Positions 8,660 through 18,079 of a DNA stretch of 64,000 bases are shown piece by piece; position 1 is the stretch's first letter, and each line of letters opens with the position of its first letter. Source of the stretch: Atlanticothrix silvestris CENA357 (GTDB lineage: Bacteria; Cyanobacteriota; Cyanobacteriia; Cyanobacteriales; Nostocaceae); assembly GCF_016056295.1 (NCBI RefSeq), contig NZ_JAECZB010000067.1, positions 1-64,000 of the forward strand. Direction: 5' to 3'. Under the pieces are notes generated by a model. It saw only the letters and a list, made by a program, of their open reading frames with translations. It searched no databases and was not told the DNA's origin. Both the position numbers and the translations under genes were made by a program.

Positions 8660-11263
8660 CTAAGATGTAGTAGTTTTAGATTTAGCTTCTAAATTTTCTA
8701 AGCGGCTGACCAATTCTTGGTTTTGTTGTTTGAGTTGATTGAGTTCCTCGCGCAACAAACGCAAGGCGCTTTCTGTACCCACGTTCTTTTGCACGTTCGC
8801 AATTGATTCATCAGCATAGCGCCGGACACGCCCGTCTGGCGTTTGGTCAGCTAGCGACCGCAAAATCCCCATTGCTTTGGGAGTTTCCATTTGTCCCAAG
8901 GCTGCAACTACTGCTATTTGGGTTAAAAAGAAGGTTTCTTTGGCTAATTCGGCTAATTTCTCTAAAATTCGTTCTAAATTGACTGGACTTTGACCTACAG
9001 AAATCTTGCCTAAAGCTCGGATTGTAGATAGACGCAGCGGTTGCGGGACACCAAGTCTGGTGTATTCGAGTAGCAAATTTAAAGCTGCTTCAGAGGTTTT
9101 GAGTTCAGCTAAACCTGCAACTGCACCACTCCGCACCACTTCATTCCAACCTGCCTTTTCTTCTAAAACAGATTTCAGCAGTTTGAGAACTTTTTCTTCT
9201 TTGGACTTTTCGTCTAAATTAGCAGCCGCAATACACCCAATGGTACGAGCAGCCATTGATTCTACGTAGTAGCTGGGATCACCGTCCTGCAACAGTCCTT
9301 TTACAGCTTTATAACTTTCATGAGTTTTGATTTGAGCTAGTGCTTCCACTACAGCGCGCCGCACCAGAGCATTTTGATCTTTCAGCCCAGTAACTAATCC
9401 ATCAAAGGCTTGATCCAATTTAACTTGAGCTAATTGTTTCGCTACTTCAATCCGTACACCCCAAAATAATTCGTTTTTCAGCGATGCTGATAAGGCTTTA
9501 GTTGCTTCTAACCCACCTTTTTTTGCTAAAGCTTCTGCTGCATAGATGCGAGAAATTGGGTTAGGGTCAAATTCTAACTGTGCTTTCAACTCTGGTACTG
9601 GGTATTCCAAAGACACAGTTTTTAAGAAATGATTCCCCACATCAAAGCTAATAAACTGGGGCTTTTCTGCTAGGGGGAAGTAAAAGCTTTGTTCTTTTTC
9701 ATGTACCCGTACAGTAAAAGTTTGGAGTGGCGCTGCTTGTCCCTGTTGGGTGTAGCCAAAACCAATGGGAATTTTTAAGTCAAATAACTCCTTACTACCA
9801 TTTTTGTCTGCTGGGACTTGGGTTTGAGTTACTGTCACTTTTGCTAACTTAGCATCTGCATCCCAAGAGTAGGCAACTTTAAAATCAGGATGACCGCCAC
9901 GATAAACGTACTGGTCAAAAAGGAAGGTGAGATTACGCCCAGTTGCTTTTTCAATTGCCCGTAATAAGTCTATTGTTTCGACGGTTTTGTGGGCATTATC
10001 CTGCACAAATGTGTGAATTGTCTGCCAAAACAACTCTTCTCCTAATTCTGCCCGGATCATGTGATAGACACAAGACCCTTTTTCATAGATGTGGCGATCA
10101 TAAAGTTCAATGGCTTCTCGGTAAACGTGCGTTACCATTGGCCGACGGTAGCGGCTGCTATCTTCGTTCAAATAACTACGAGCTTCTAATAACCGATAAT
10201 ATGCGGCTTCTTGTTGCCCATACTCATGTTCTGTCCACATCACTTCAGAATAGGAAGCCATTCCTTCTTTTATCCAAGCATGTGACCAGTGCTTAATCAC
10301 CAACAAATCACCAAACCACTGATGCGCTAATTCGTGAACAACTAAACTTTCGGTGTTGCGATTATCTAAAGCGGCGCGTTCATCTAGCAAACATCTATCG
10401 GTTAATAGAGTTGTGGAAGTGTTTTCCATTCCTCCAAAGATAAAGTCATCAACACAAACTTGGGCATATTTGGGAAAAGGGTATGGATAGCCATACTTTT
10501 CACTCAAAAATTCCATCATGCGGGGAGTTTTGCCCATGCTGCGTTTAGCATCTTCCTCCCTTCCCTTTTCTACGTAGTAGGTGACTGGTTTTCCTTGCCA
10601 TTCATCACGAATTTCCGCAAAGTCACCTACTGCTAAAGTCATTAAATAAGTAGGATGAATTTGCTGTTGTGACCAGTGATAGATTTTGCGATCGCCATCT
10701 TTTTGAGTATCAATTAGTTCGCCGTTAGAAATGGCAACTAAGTGTTTGGGAACACTAACGCGAATTTCAGAAGTAGATAGTTGTCCTGGGTAGTCAAAGC
10801 AGGGAAACCAAAAACGCGAGTCTTCGTCTTCTCCTTGAGTCCAGACTTGGGTGGGTTTATGGGGATAGTGTTTGTCTGGTTGAATAAAGTAAATACCGCG
10901 CTGGGGTTTTTCGACCGAGTAGGCGATCGCAATCAACAATCTTTTACCAATTTGAGTTGGTTGAGCAAGTTGAATCGTCAGCTGTTCGCCATCGTAATCA
11001 AAGTTTTGCGCCACCTCGTCTACTTGTACAGACTGGATATTCAAATTGACAGCATCCAAAGTTAAGCGGTCAATACCATTACGGACAGGTAATAGGCGGA
11101 TACTGCAAGTACCGTGGTAACTCTGGTTAGGAATATCCAAGCTGAGGTCAAGAAAAATATGCTCTACCTGTCCGGGGCGATCGGGATTGTAGTGTGGTTT
11201 CGCTCCTGGTAGTTCAAAAGATTTGTGTCCGTTATTCTCTGTATCAAAATAAGAGTGCGACAT
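8660..11263 (-). CDS. M1 family aminopeptidase with HEAT-repeat C-terminus
   Basis: Zinc aminopeptidase: the exopeptidase motif GGMEN is at residues 277-281, the zinc motif HELAH at 310-314, with the third ligand Glu333 in WIKEGMASY. An M1 beta domain comes first, and the C-terminal third (about 570-820) is made of HEAT-like helical repeats (LVRRAVVEALAQI, VVRSGAVAGLAEL, VRRYADESIANV), as in the cyanobacterial and leukotriene-A4-hydrolase-like branches. It ends in a short coiled coil (LREELNQLKQQNQELVSRLENLEAK). No signal peptide, so it is likely cytosolic. It releases N-terminal residues from peptides and pairs functionally with the M3 oligopeptidase downstream. Confidence 0.93.
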   Translation of the reverse strand: MSHSYFDTENNGHKSFELPGAKPHYNPDRPGQVEHIFLDLSLDIPNQSYHGTCSIRLLPVRNGIDRLTLDAVNLNIQSVQVDEVAQNFDYDGEQLTIQLAQPTQIGKRLLIAIAYSVEKPQRGIYFIQPDKHYPHKPTQVWTQGEDEDSRFWFPCFDYPGQLSTSEIRVSVPKHLVAISNGELIDTQKDGDRKIYHWSQQQIHPTYLMTLAVGDFAEIRDEWQGKPVTYYVEKGREEDAKRSMGKTPRMMEFLSEKYGYPYPFPKYAQVCVDDFIFGGMENTSTTLLTDRCLLDERAALDNRNTESLVVHELAHQWFGDLLVIKHWSHAWIKEGMASYSEVMWTEHEYGQQEAAYYRLLEARSYLNEDSSRYRRPMVTHVYREAIELYDRHIYEKGSCVYHMIRAELGEELFWQTIHTFVQDNAHKTVETIDLLRAIEKATGRNLTFLFDQYVYRGGHPDFKVAYSWDADAKLAKVTVTQTQVPADKNGSKELFDLKIPIGFGYTQQGQAAPLQTFTVRVHEKEQSFYFPLAEKPQFISFDVGNHFLKTVSLEYPVPELKAQLEFDPNPISRIYAAEALAKKGGLEATKALSASLKNELFWGVRIEVAKQLAQVKLDQAFDGLVTGLKDQNALVRRAVVEALAQIKTHESYKAVKGLLQDGDPSYYVESMAARTIGCIAAANLDEKSKEEKVLKLLKSVLEEKAGWNEVVRSGAVAGLAELKTSEAALNLLLEYTRLGVPQPLRLSTIRALGKISVGQSPVNLERILEKLAELAKETFFLTQIAVVAALGQMETPKAMGILRSLADQTPDGRVRRYADESIANVQKNVGTESALRLLREELNQLKQQNQELVSRLENLEAKSKTTTS

Positions 11264-11620
11264 TGATGTTTACTGACCTTTTTAATCCGTGAAAAATCTT
11301 GCTGGATGTATTTAAAAAAAATAACGCTATCTGGTTTATCTGAATTTATCTATGGAATTTCTGCCCTAATTTTTCTACGCTTTTTTTGACCTTAAATATC
11401 CTAGGATAGCTTGCCAGCTCCAAGCACGCTACTTTTTTGGTCTATCATTTACGGATTTACTCCTAACCGCATTGAAGTACTTTTTGAGTCATCTTGTGTA
11501 TAACTACTAAATTTCTCAGTAAATACCAGTAAATGAGTAGCGATTGAGAATAATTCCGAGAATTCTATAATGACGTTTTTACTAACCTCGGTGACAATTT
11601 GAGGAAAAGAGGACACAACC
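11264..11620. other. Gene-free divergent intergenic region
   Basis: AT-rich spacer between the divergent M1 aminopeptidase and DUF3352 genes. It must hold promoters for both, but I see no unambiguous box, hairpin or RNA in it. Confidence 0.5.
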
Positions 11621-13309
11621 ATGCCTGAACGTAAATCAAAGTTTTTAATTCCTGTGATCGGTACTGCTGTCTTGGTGACAGGAGGTGTAGTTGCTTACAT
11701 GTATTTGAAAGGGCCTGCTGGTGATATCTCAGACGCTCTCGGCAGTGCTAAATTAGTACCTTCAACAGCAATCATGGCAACTTACATCACAACTGACCAG
11801 CAAGCTTGGTCAAATTTGCAGCAGTTTGGCACTCCAGAAGCCCAAAAGTTACTGACAAAAGGTCTAGAAGACTTGAATCAGGATATGTTTAAGGGTAGTG
11901 ATATTTCTTATGAAAAAGATATAAAACCTTGGGTTGGTGGTTTGATGTTTGCAATGCTACCGCCAAACCCAACTAAACCCGCACAATTAAATGAGTCTTC
12001 TAAGGAAGCGAATCCTGTTATCCCATCACAGCCAGAACCGAAGATCCTTATGGTAGTGGGGATTAAGGACAAAATTAGCGCTTTGAATTTTGCTAAAAAA
12101 CTCAAAGAACAGAAAAACGTCAAAAGCCAGGAATCTGACTATAAAGGCGAAAAAATTACAGAAACCATAGAAAATGGTAAACCAACATATAGCGTAGTTT
12201 TAAATAATAGTCATTTGGTATTGGCTCCCGAAAAGCAAGCTGTAGAAAATGCCATTGACACCTTTAAAGGACAGCCCTCTTTTGCTAGTAAAGAAGGTGC
12301 AAATAGTATTTTGAGTAAAAATGTAGATGTAAAAAATACTCTTGCCCAAATTTACGTACCAGATTATGCCGGCATGGTACAGCAATTAATCGCCGCCAGT
12401 CCCCAAGCCAAGCAGCTGCCTCCACAAACCTTGTCACAGTTGAAACAAATCAAATCTGTGGTTGCAGGTGTTGGCGTGGATGATGCCGGAGTGCGGCTAA
12501 AAGCGATCGCCAATTTAGATCCGCAACTCAATAAATTTCAGTATCAAACAACTCCCGCCAATATTGTCGGCCAGTTTCCTGTAGATACCTTTGCTTTGAT
12601 TAGCGGCAATGGCATCAGCCGTGGCTGGACATCCTTAGTAGAACAATCAAAAGATTATCCAGAATTTAAACAAGCACTCGAACAGGTGCGAGGACAACTA
12701 AAATTTGTCAATCTTGACTTGGATAAAGATATTTTTGGGTGGATGGATGGGGAATTTGCCTTTGGTGCTGTTCCATCTAATCAAGGTGTATTAGCAAGTT
12801 TGGGTTTTGGGGGAGCATTAGTATTTGATACAGGCGATCGCAAAACTGCGGAAGCCACTTTTACTAAACTGGATAATCTGGCCAAAACACAAAATATCAA
12901 CGTTGCTCAAAGAAATATCGGCGGCAAAAATGTTACTGAATGGCAAATACCCCAACAAGGAGCCTTATTAGCCCACGGTTGGCTAGATCAAGACACCATC
13001 TTTTTGGCAATTGGAGGCCCCGTTGCTGAGTCCCTAACAGTTGCCAAAAAATCATCTCTTGACAATAGCGACACCTTCAAAGCTGTAACTAGTTCTTTAC
13101 AAAAACCCAACGGTGGCTACTTCTACCTAGACATGGATAAAACCGTATCTTTAGTAACCCGTTTTGCAGCACAAGGGCAACCTATTTCACCTGAAGCCAG
13201 CGCTGTCTTAAGTTCGATTCGTGGTTTTAGTGCTACTGCCACTAGCCCCGATAAGTCTATCAGTCAATTGGAAATGTTGTTGGCTCTTAAACCGACTACT
13301 GCAAAGTAG
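11621..13309 (+). CDS. DUF3352 domain protein, membrane-anchored
   Basis: A 562-aa protein with a short basic start, one N-terminal hydrophobic helix (about residues 7-28, FLIPVIGTAVLVTGGVVAYMYL) and a long exported domain of the DUF3352 family, widespread in cyanobacteria. Segments such as VPSTAIMATYITTDQQAW, FPVDTFALISGNGISRGW and DLDKDIFGWMDGEFAFGA are typical. Function is not established for the family. A ribosome site (AGAGGA) lies 9 nt before the ATG. It is followed by a strong purine/pyrimidine inverted repeat that may end its transcript. Confidence 0.8.
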   Translation: MPERKSKFLIPVIGTAVLVTGGVVAYMYLKGPAGDISDALGSAKLVPSTAIMATYITTDQQAWSNLQQFGTPEAQKLLTKGLEDLNQDMFKGSDISYEKDIKPWVGGLMFAMLPPNPTKPAQLNESSKEANPVIPSQPEPKILMVVGIKDKISALNFAKKLKEQKNVKSQESDYKGEKITETIENGKPTYSVVLNNSHLVLAPEKQAVENAIDTFKGQPSFASKEGANSILSKNVDVKNTLAQIYVPDYAGMVQQLIAASPQAKQLPPQTLSQLKQIKSVVAGVGVDDAGVRLKAIANLDPQLNKFQYQTTPANIVGQFPVDTFALISGNGISRGWTSLVEQSKDYPEFKQALEQVRGQLKFVNLDLDKDIFGWMDGEFAFGAVPSNQGVLASLGFGGALVFDTGDRKTAEATFTKLDNLAKTQNINVAQRNIGGKNVTEWQIPQQGALLAHGWLDQDTIFLAIGGPVAESLTVAKKSSLDNSDTFKAVTSSLQKPNGGYFYLDMDKTVSLVTRFAAQGQPISPEASAVLSSIRGFSATATSPDKSISQLEMLLALKPTTAK

Positions 13310-13317
13310 GGCATGGG

Positions 13318-13398
13318 GAAGAAGGGTAAAGAGAAAGGGGTAAGGGGGAAAGGATTTGTTTCCTCATCCTTTACCCTTTACCCTTTAACCTTTTCCCA
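13318..13398. repeat. Purine/pyrimidine inverted repeat, possible two-way terminator
   Basis: A purine-rich arm (GGGGAAGAAGGGTAAAG, GGGGTAAGGGGGAAAGGA) faces a pyrimidine-rich arm (TCCTTTACCCTTTACCC, CCTTTTCCC), giving a long imperfect stem between the convergent DUF3352 and mscL genes. The same kind of sequence recurs at 17696-17760 and, as a half, at 1-40, so it is a dispersed repeat as well as a plausible terminator. Confidence 0.6.
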
Positions 13399-13426
13399 AG
13401 ATTGTTCATCCCCTGCTCCCCAGTCC

Positions 13427-13855
13427 CTAAACTTGGGTATTGCGAGATTCCAACGTGCACGTCAGCCTATCTAATGCGTTAGTCAGTCTTTCTTGAGCTA
13501 CAAGGTTAGGCTCTGGTGGGGGTTCGTCGACGACTTCTTCTTGCCTTTTGAATTTTTGTAAAGCTTGGATTGCCAAAAATAAGATCAGGGCAATGATCAC
13601 AAAATCAACTATAGCCCCGAAAAACTGACCAATAGCAATTCCTGGGCCAATTGTGATTGTTCTCCAGTCTTTGCCTCCTACAGCAATCAAAGGGTTAACC
13701 AATGGCATAATCACATCTTCAACCAAAGAAGTGACAATCCTGCCAAAAGCAGTACCAATGATGACAGCGATCGCTAAATCGACTACATTACCTTTGAGGG
13801 CAAATTCCTGAAAGTCTCTGAGAAATCCACTCGCTCTTCTTCTTGCTCTTGCCAT
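13427..13855 (-). CDS. mscL: Large-conductance mechanosensitive channel MscL
   Basis: Inner-membrane channel that opens under membrane tension to release solutes during hypo-osmotic shock. The sequence shows the full family pattern: an N-terminal amphipathic part (FLRDFQEFALKGNVVDLAIAVIIGTAFGRIV), TM1, the loop ending in AIGQFFGAIVDFVIIALILFLAI (TM2), and a charged C-terminal helix with PPPEPNLVAQERL. The length (142 aa) is normal. Nothing is unusual in it apart from a basic N-terminal extension (MARARRRASG). It converges with the DUF3352 gene. Confidence 0.96.
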   Translation of the reverse strand: MARARRRASGFLRDFQEFALKGNVVDLAIAVIIGTAFGRIVTSLVEDVIMPLVNPLIAVGGKDWRTITIGPGIAIGQFFGAIVDFVIIALILFLAIQALQKFKRQEEVVDEPPPEPNLVAQERLTNALDRLTCTLESRNTQV

Positions 13856-14144
13856 AATTGACTATAAAAGAAGTTAGTTGTAATTTTTTTTTAAATGGCA
13901 CTCAACTTTTTACCAACTCCTATGAGATAGATATTGCTGAGTAACCAAATCTTATCAGTCTAGGATGAATCCCTTTGATGAAGATGTATTGAGACAATAG
14001 TGTGATTAGCCTCTCCTGAAACTCAAAAACCTTCACATTTTCTAGGTGGAAGCAGATGCAAGCTGCCATTAAGCAATTTAATTTGCTTCTAGACTAGCTT
14101 GCAGAAATTATGTCATAAGTAAAAAAGACTGTTCACGCAAACTT

Positions 14145-15065
14145 ATGACCGCTGCTGTACAAACCTCTCCTAACTTAGCTTCTCGCTTAGTAAATGGCAT
14201 TTTGGCAATCAAACCCTTAGCCAACCTAGCCAAGCACCAAGCCCGACAAATGATGATTAAACGCGCCGAAAAAATTGGCGTACCTTGGACGAAAGAAGTA
14301 CAGAAATTACAAGCACTAGATTGGGCAAATGATTTAGCTCAAGTCCAAAATCCTGAGATTTCCTACCCAGATTACTATCTCACTTCGTTTCACGCCTATG
14401 AAACCGGAAATCTCAGCTGGCAAGCTGCTTTTGAGGTAGAACCTGCTGCTCATGCTGTTCACGCTAAAATTTGGCAAGGTGCTAACGCCCAAGGTGATGC
14501 CAAACTACGCCAAAGTTACCACGATATCCTCAAAAGCTCTCTTCTTCATACACCACAAGATATCTTGGATTTGGGTTGTAGTGTAGGGTTAAGTACCTTT
14601 GCTCTGCAAGAAGTTTATCCCCACGCCAAAATTACAGGCTTAGACTTATCTCCCTATTTCTTAGCCGTTGCTAACTACCGCGCCCAACAGCGTCAAACTA
14701 AAATCGACTGGGTTCATGCTACGGCTGAATCTACTGGGCTACCAAACGCCTCATTTGATTTAGTCTCCATTTTTCTGGTTTGTCACGAATTACCACAATT
14801 AGCAACCCAAAAAATTTTTGCTGAAGCACGGCGTGTATTACGTCCGGGTGGTTCTTTGGCAATCATGGATATGAATCCTCAGGCTGAAGCGTACACAAAA
14901 ATGCCGCCTTACATTTTGACACTGCTCAAAAGTACGGAACCTTATTTAGACCAGTATTTTGCTTTGGACATTGAGCAAACTATGATTGAGGCAGGTTTTC
15001 AGACCCCCACGATTACCAGCAATAGCCCTCGTCATCGCACTGTAATTGCTCAAGTGAGTGGCTGA
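14145..15065 (+). CDS. Class I SAM-dependent methyltransferase
   Basis: Rossmann-fold methyltransferase: the SAM-binding motif I is ILDLGCSVGLSTF (about residues 140-152), motif II has LDLSPYFLAVA and motif III/IV ASFDLVSIFLVCHELP, followed by RRVLRPGGSLAIMDMNP. A helical N-terminal extension of about 130 residues precedes the catalytic domain; it includes the DYYLTSFHAYETGNLSW segment that I have seen in cyanobacterial paralogues of unknown substrate. Its stop overlaps the GTG start of the PrsW-like gene by 8 bp, which suggests translational coupling. Confidence 0.85.
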   Translation: MTAAVQTSPNLASRLVNGILAIKPLANLAKHQARQMMIKRAEKIGVPWTKEVQKLQALDWANDLAQVQNPEISYPDYYLTSFHAYETGNLSWQAAFEVEPAAHAVHAKIWQGANAQGDAKLRQSYHDILKSSLLHTPQDILDLGCSVGLSTFALQEVYPHAKITGLDLSPYFLAVANYRAQQRQTKIDWVHATAESTGLPNASFDLVSIFLVCHELPQLATQKIFAEARRVLRPGGSLAIMDMNPQAEAYTKMPPYILTLLKSTEPYLDQYFALDIEQTMIEAGFQTPTITSNSPRHRTVIAQVSG

Positions 15066-16026
15066 TGTCTCTTTAGTCCTGTGGGCAGCAATTCCACCAC
15101 TGTTGTTTTTAGGCTTTTATTATTGCCGTGTTCAGTTTGCCCCCTCCTGGTTGAGGTTGGTTTTGTTATTTATTTTTGGGGCTATATCTGGTTTTGCTGC
15201 CCTCGGCTTAGAATGGGTGTTTGAAACTGTAGCCAACTGGGTTGTTAATTGGCAAAATACCAAATATTCGCTTTCTGGTATTATTTTGCGGCAGCTTGTG
15301 GAAGTAGGGCCGATTGAAGAAGGCTGCAAATTGGTAGCGGTTGTTGTTCCTACCTGTGTTCTTCAACGCAAATATCGACTACGTTCTAGTAGTATCTTCT
15401 TATTTACCATAGCCGTTGCTCTGGGATTCACCGCCGAAGAAAACTGGATTTACCTTTTCCACGGAACAGCATCAGTTCTTGATCGGATTATCGGTACGCC
15501 AGTCCACGCCATGTTCTCTGCCCCTTGGGGATATGCTTTAGGAATATATATTTCTTCGACAATGCGGTTACACCAAGATAGGAAATTGATTCCTAAAGCT
15601 TGGATAAATTCAGTAATTTGCCATGCTTTAGTGAACGTTCTCTCTAGTGCTTGGGGTTATTCGACACCAATACGTTTTCTTAGTTATGGTTTATTTCCAT
15701 TTTTGTTGTGGATGTTTTGGCGAATGGAGCAGTTATTGCGAAAAGTGCAAGGCAAACGTCCTACTATCTTAATCTCTGGGTATACGTCACAGCACCGTTA
15801 TTGGCAGCGGGGTTTAGTCATATTTGCTTTAATTCTGGGGGGAAATGCTATTTTTGGGTTGTTTCTTTTAGCACAAACCCTCAGCCCTTTGAGTCCGTCG
15901 CAGCTTTTTTACCCTGATATTTTATGGTTTATACTTAGCCGCTTGCTGATAAATTTGGGTTTTGCAATTTTAGCATGGTTAATTTATCGCTATTTACGAC
16001 ATTCAGCCCGTCGTCATTATCTTTAA
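15058..16026 (+). CDS. PrsW-family intramembrane metalloprotease
   Basis: Polytopic membrane protein with about eight hydrophobic helices. It keeps the PrsW signature residues: EEGCK (cytosolic end of a helix, residues about 87-91), GFTAEENWIY with the paired glutamates, and HAMFSAPWGYALG with the conserved His. In Bacillus, PrsW performs site-1 cleavage of an anti-sigma factor; cyanobacterial substrates are unknown. The GTG start overlaps the methyltransferase stop region by 8 bp. After the last signature helix there is a C-terminal extension with two further hydrophobic segments. Confidence 0.8.
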   Translation: MADVSLVLWAAIPPLLFLGFYYCRVQFAPSWLRLVLLFIFGAISGFAALGLEWVFETVANWVVNWQNTKYSLSGIILRQLVEVGPIEEGCKLVAVVVPTCVLQRKYRLRSSSIFLFTIAVALGFTAEENWIYLFHGTASVLDRIIGTPVHAMFSAPWGYALGIYISSTMRLHQDRKLIPKAWINSVICHALVNVLSSAWGYSTPIRFLSYGLFPFLLWMFWRMEQLLRKVQGKRPTILISGYTSQHRYWQRGLVIFALILGGNAIFGLFLLAQTLSPLSPSQLFYPDILWFILSRLLINLGFAILAWLIYRYLRHSARRHYL

Positions 16027-16047
16027 AATAGCTAGCAATTTATTTAT

Positions 16048-16139
16048 AGGACTTTACGCACTATTTATGGAATAACGAACCGCAGAGGCACAGATGACAC
16101 TGAGAAATGAGAGTTTGAGAGATATTTTGCGTAAGTCCT
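16048..16139. mobile_element. MITE-like element with AGGACTT(T)ACGCA ends
   Basis: About 92 bp bounded by inverted ends AGGACTTTACGCA (left) and TGCGTAAGTCCT (right, the inverse of AGGACTTACGCA). The inside has a CCGCAGAGGCACAGA segment resembling the ACGCAGAGACGCAGAGGCGC string seen at 8472-8495. No coding sequence. It lies 21 bp after the PrsW stop and 7 bp before the histidine kinase stop. Confidence 0.55.
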
Positions 16140-16146
16140 GATTTAA

Positions 16147-17529
16147 TTAAACTAAGGGTAATAATATTTCAAATTCAGTACCTTTACCAACTTGCGATCG
16201 CAAATTAAATTTACCGCCATGTCTTGCGGTAATAATTCGATAACTAACCGCTAAACTAGTTTCTTTGTCAGCCCGTTTTTCTACCGAAAAAGATTCTTGA
16301 ATTTGCTGCTGTAACTCCTCAGATATTCCCGAACCATTATCAGCAATGCAAATTGAAACCCAGCGTGAATCTGGTGCATTTGGTTTAGTTGCTTCTTGAG
16401 ATATGACTTTTGTCGTCACCTCAATTTGCGGTTTTGTAAGAGTTTTATTGGACTCGGAATTAACTTGTTGTCGTGCAGCTTCATCAAGCAAATCATCTAC
16501 GGCTTGACCAAAAAGATTCATTAATACTTGATTGAGTTGACCCATGAAGCAAGAAACGGGTGGTAGTTTGCCGTAGTTTTTGATGATTTCAATTTCTCCT
16601 TTTAAACGGCTTTTAATTAATAAAACAATATTATCTAAACAAGCATGTAAATCTACTGGTTTGGGATAAATTTCGTCGATATGACAAAAATTTTGTAAAC
16701 TGGCGACAAGTTTTTTTAATCTTTCTGCTCCGGTGCGGATACTAGTAAGTGCCTTTGACAAATCTTGTTCTAAAAAATCAAATTCAATCTGTTCTTTAAG
16801 ATTTTCAATTTCTTCTGATCTATGAGCTAAATTTTGCTCGTAAGCAGCTATTAGCTTCAGTAAGTCTTGACTATAGTTGGAGACGTAAGTTAAGTTACCC
16901 CAAATAAATCCAACTGGGTCTAAAATTTCGTGTGCTACTCCATCAACTAAGCGCCCCAGACTTGCCATTTTATCATTTTGAATCATTTGCGCTTGGCTGC
17001 GTTCATACCGCACCTGGGTTTCTATTCCTTGAATTTGCCACGAAGCAAGATTCAAGTCATGCATATCTAATAATCTGTAGTTATTGGCAGATGTTTGCAC
17101 TACAATTGGTTCTGCTAAAAGTTCGGGCGATCGCCTCCTCAAAGTATGTTGCATCGCTGTCAAAATTGAGGTTGTTTCAGGAAGCAACACAATAGCTGTA
17201 CGCGCATAACTGTAGAGGACACCCAAATTTTCTTGAGTAAATAACTCTTGTCCACGAGGGCGAATTAAAAACTCCAGCAATCGCCGCCGGGAAATCATCC
17301 CGATGAATTGTCCCTGTTCTAGCAATATTGCTCCCGGTAGCATGGAATATTTTTCCAAATAATGAGCAACTTCGGTGCCTGTACAACTTATTTCCACCTC
17401 AAAGGTGTACATTGGCAATTCTTGGAGAGTTGATTCTAAACCGAGATCGCGATCGCTACCCAGAGATAAAAATGGCGGTGATATGAGGGAATTAAATTCT
17501 TGTGGCACTGGAGACCCTGATTTATACAA
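16147..17529 (-). CDS. Sensor histidine kinase with CBS-like N-terminal region
   Basis: A soluble two-component histidine kinase. The N-terminal half (about residues 40-160) looks like a CBS-type input module (EKYSMLPGAILLEQGQFIGMISRRRLLEFL). The dimerisation/phosphoacceptor helix has NDKMASLGRLVDGVAHEILDP with His200. The ATPase domain shows an N box (NQVLMNLFGQAVDDLL), a G1 box (CIADNGSGIS) and G2 (GKGTEFEILLPL). The N box has G-Q-A in place of the usual N-A-x-D/A pattern, so activity may be modified. No transmembrane helix, and no response regulator gene next to it. Confidence 0.88.
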   Translation of the reverse strand: MYKSGSPVPQEFNSLISPPFLSLGSDRDLGLESTLQELPMYTFEVEISCTGTEVAHYLEKYSMLPGAILLEQGQFIGMISRRRLLEFLIRPRGQELFTQENLGVLYSYARTAIVLLPETTSILTAMQHTLRRRSPELLAEPIVVQTSANNYRLLDMHDLNLASWQIQGIETQVRYERSQAQMIQNDKMASLGRLVDGVAHEILDPVGFIWGNLTYVSNYSQDLLKLIAAYEQNLAHRSEEIENLKEQIEFDFLEQDLSKALTSIRTGAERLKKLVASLQNFCHIDEIYPKPVDLHACLDNIVLLIKSRLKGEIEIIKNYGKLPPVSCFMGQLNQVLMNLFGQAVDDLLDEAARQQVNSESNKTLTKPQIEVTTKVISQEATKPNAPDSRWVSICIADNGSGISEELQQQIQESFSVEKRADKETSLAVSYRIITARHGGKFNLRSQVGKGTEFEILLPLV

Positions 17530-17665
17530 ACACTGGTAAGCAATAACCTAATATTTTAACTTCTGCCATGAGACTCATATTTGATTTTGGAAAAAAACTC
17601 AGTACACTTTAGTTGCTCTCAAGGGCAGCCACTGCGTTGGGCCGTGAGTTTCCTTATATCTTGCA

Positions 17666-17799
17666 CTAGTAGTACGCCAAGGGAACTTGGCGGGGTAAAG
17701 GGTAAGGGGGAAGGGGGAAAGGGTTTAAATCCCTTACCCTTTTCCCTTTCCCCTTTCCCCAGCCCTCACAAGCGCATTTTTGGGTTGGCAGACTACTAG
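17666..17799. mobile_element. MITE-like element with CTAGTAGT ends and purine/pyrimidine core
   Basis: Ends CTAGTAGTACGCCAA (17666-17680) and TTGGCAGACTACTAG (17785-17799) match as inverted repeats at 13 of 15 positions. The core holds a long purine arm and a pyrimidine arm (GGGTAAGGGGGAAGGG against CCTTTCCCCTTTCCCC) around TTTAAA. A related single end (CTAGTAGTCTGGCAA) follows phoD at 51469. No coding capacity. Confidence 0.6.
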
Positions 17800-17803
17800 A
17801 CAG

Positions 17804-17977
17804 TCGCGGCTACACAGACAGGACGCGTAGCGGCTTCCCGGAGGGAAGGCTACCTCCGCAGGTTGAAAAGCTTTGATTTTGTCTTAGTCCGCGTAGGCGG
17901 TGAGTCCAGCGCTGCGGGAGGGTTCCCCTCCGCAGGCGACTGGCGAACCCAAAGGGACTTCGTTTGTATAGCCGCGA
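17804..17977. repeat. Nested palindromic repeats
   Basis: The outer arms TCGCGGCTACACAGACA (from 17804) and TTGTATAGCCGCGA (to 17977) form an imperfect palindrome. Two smaller GC-rich palindromes appear to have been inserted inside: GCGGCTTCCCGGAGGGAAGG at about 17829 and GCTGCGGGAGGGTTCCCCTC near 17912, the latter breaking the string GTAGGCGG/GACTTCGTTTG. No open reading frame with coding character. Confidence 0.55.
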
Positions 17978-18038
17978 TTTCTAATCGCTAGGGCTAGGTG
18001 CAAGATGTAAGTTTCCCGCCCCTGGCAACTGGCGATCT

Positions 18039-18079
18039 TCGCAGCGGTAGCGACGTTAGGAGCGTCGCTACCGCTGCGA
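18039..18079. repeat. Perfect 17-bp hairpin
   Basis: Arms TCGCAGCGGTAGCGACG (18039-18055) and its exact inverse (18063-18079) enclose a 7-nt loop TTAGGAG. No T run follows. The arm sequence resembles the GCAGCG/AGCGACGAAGGAGCGTC strings inside MITE copies at 45.7 and 48.2 kb, so it belongs to the genome's family of small palindromes. Confidence 0.75.

Noticed and set aside
10738-11065. Short frames on both strands inside the M1 aminopeptidase gene
   Set aside because: Fully inside a clearly real gene, without motifs or ribosome sites.
17581-17799. 72-codon frame rich in Gly/Pro/Leu near the histidine kinase
   Set aside because: It runs through the purine/pyrimidine MITE core, which explains its composition.
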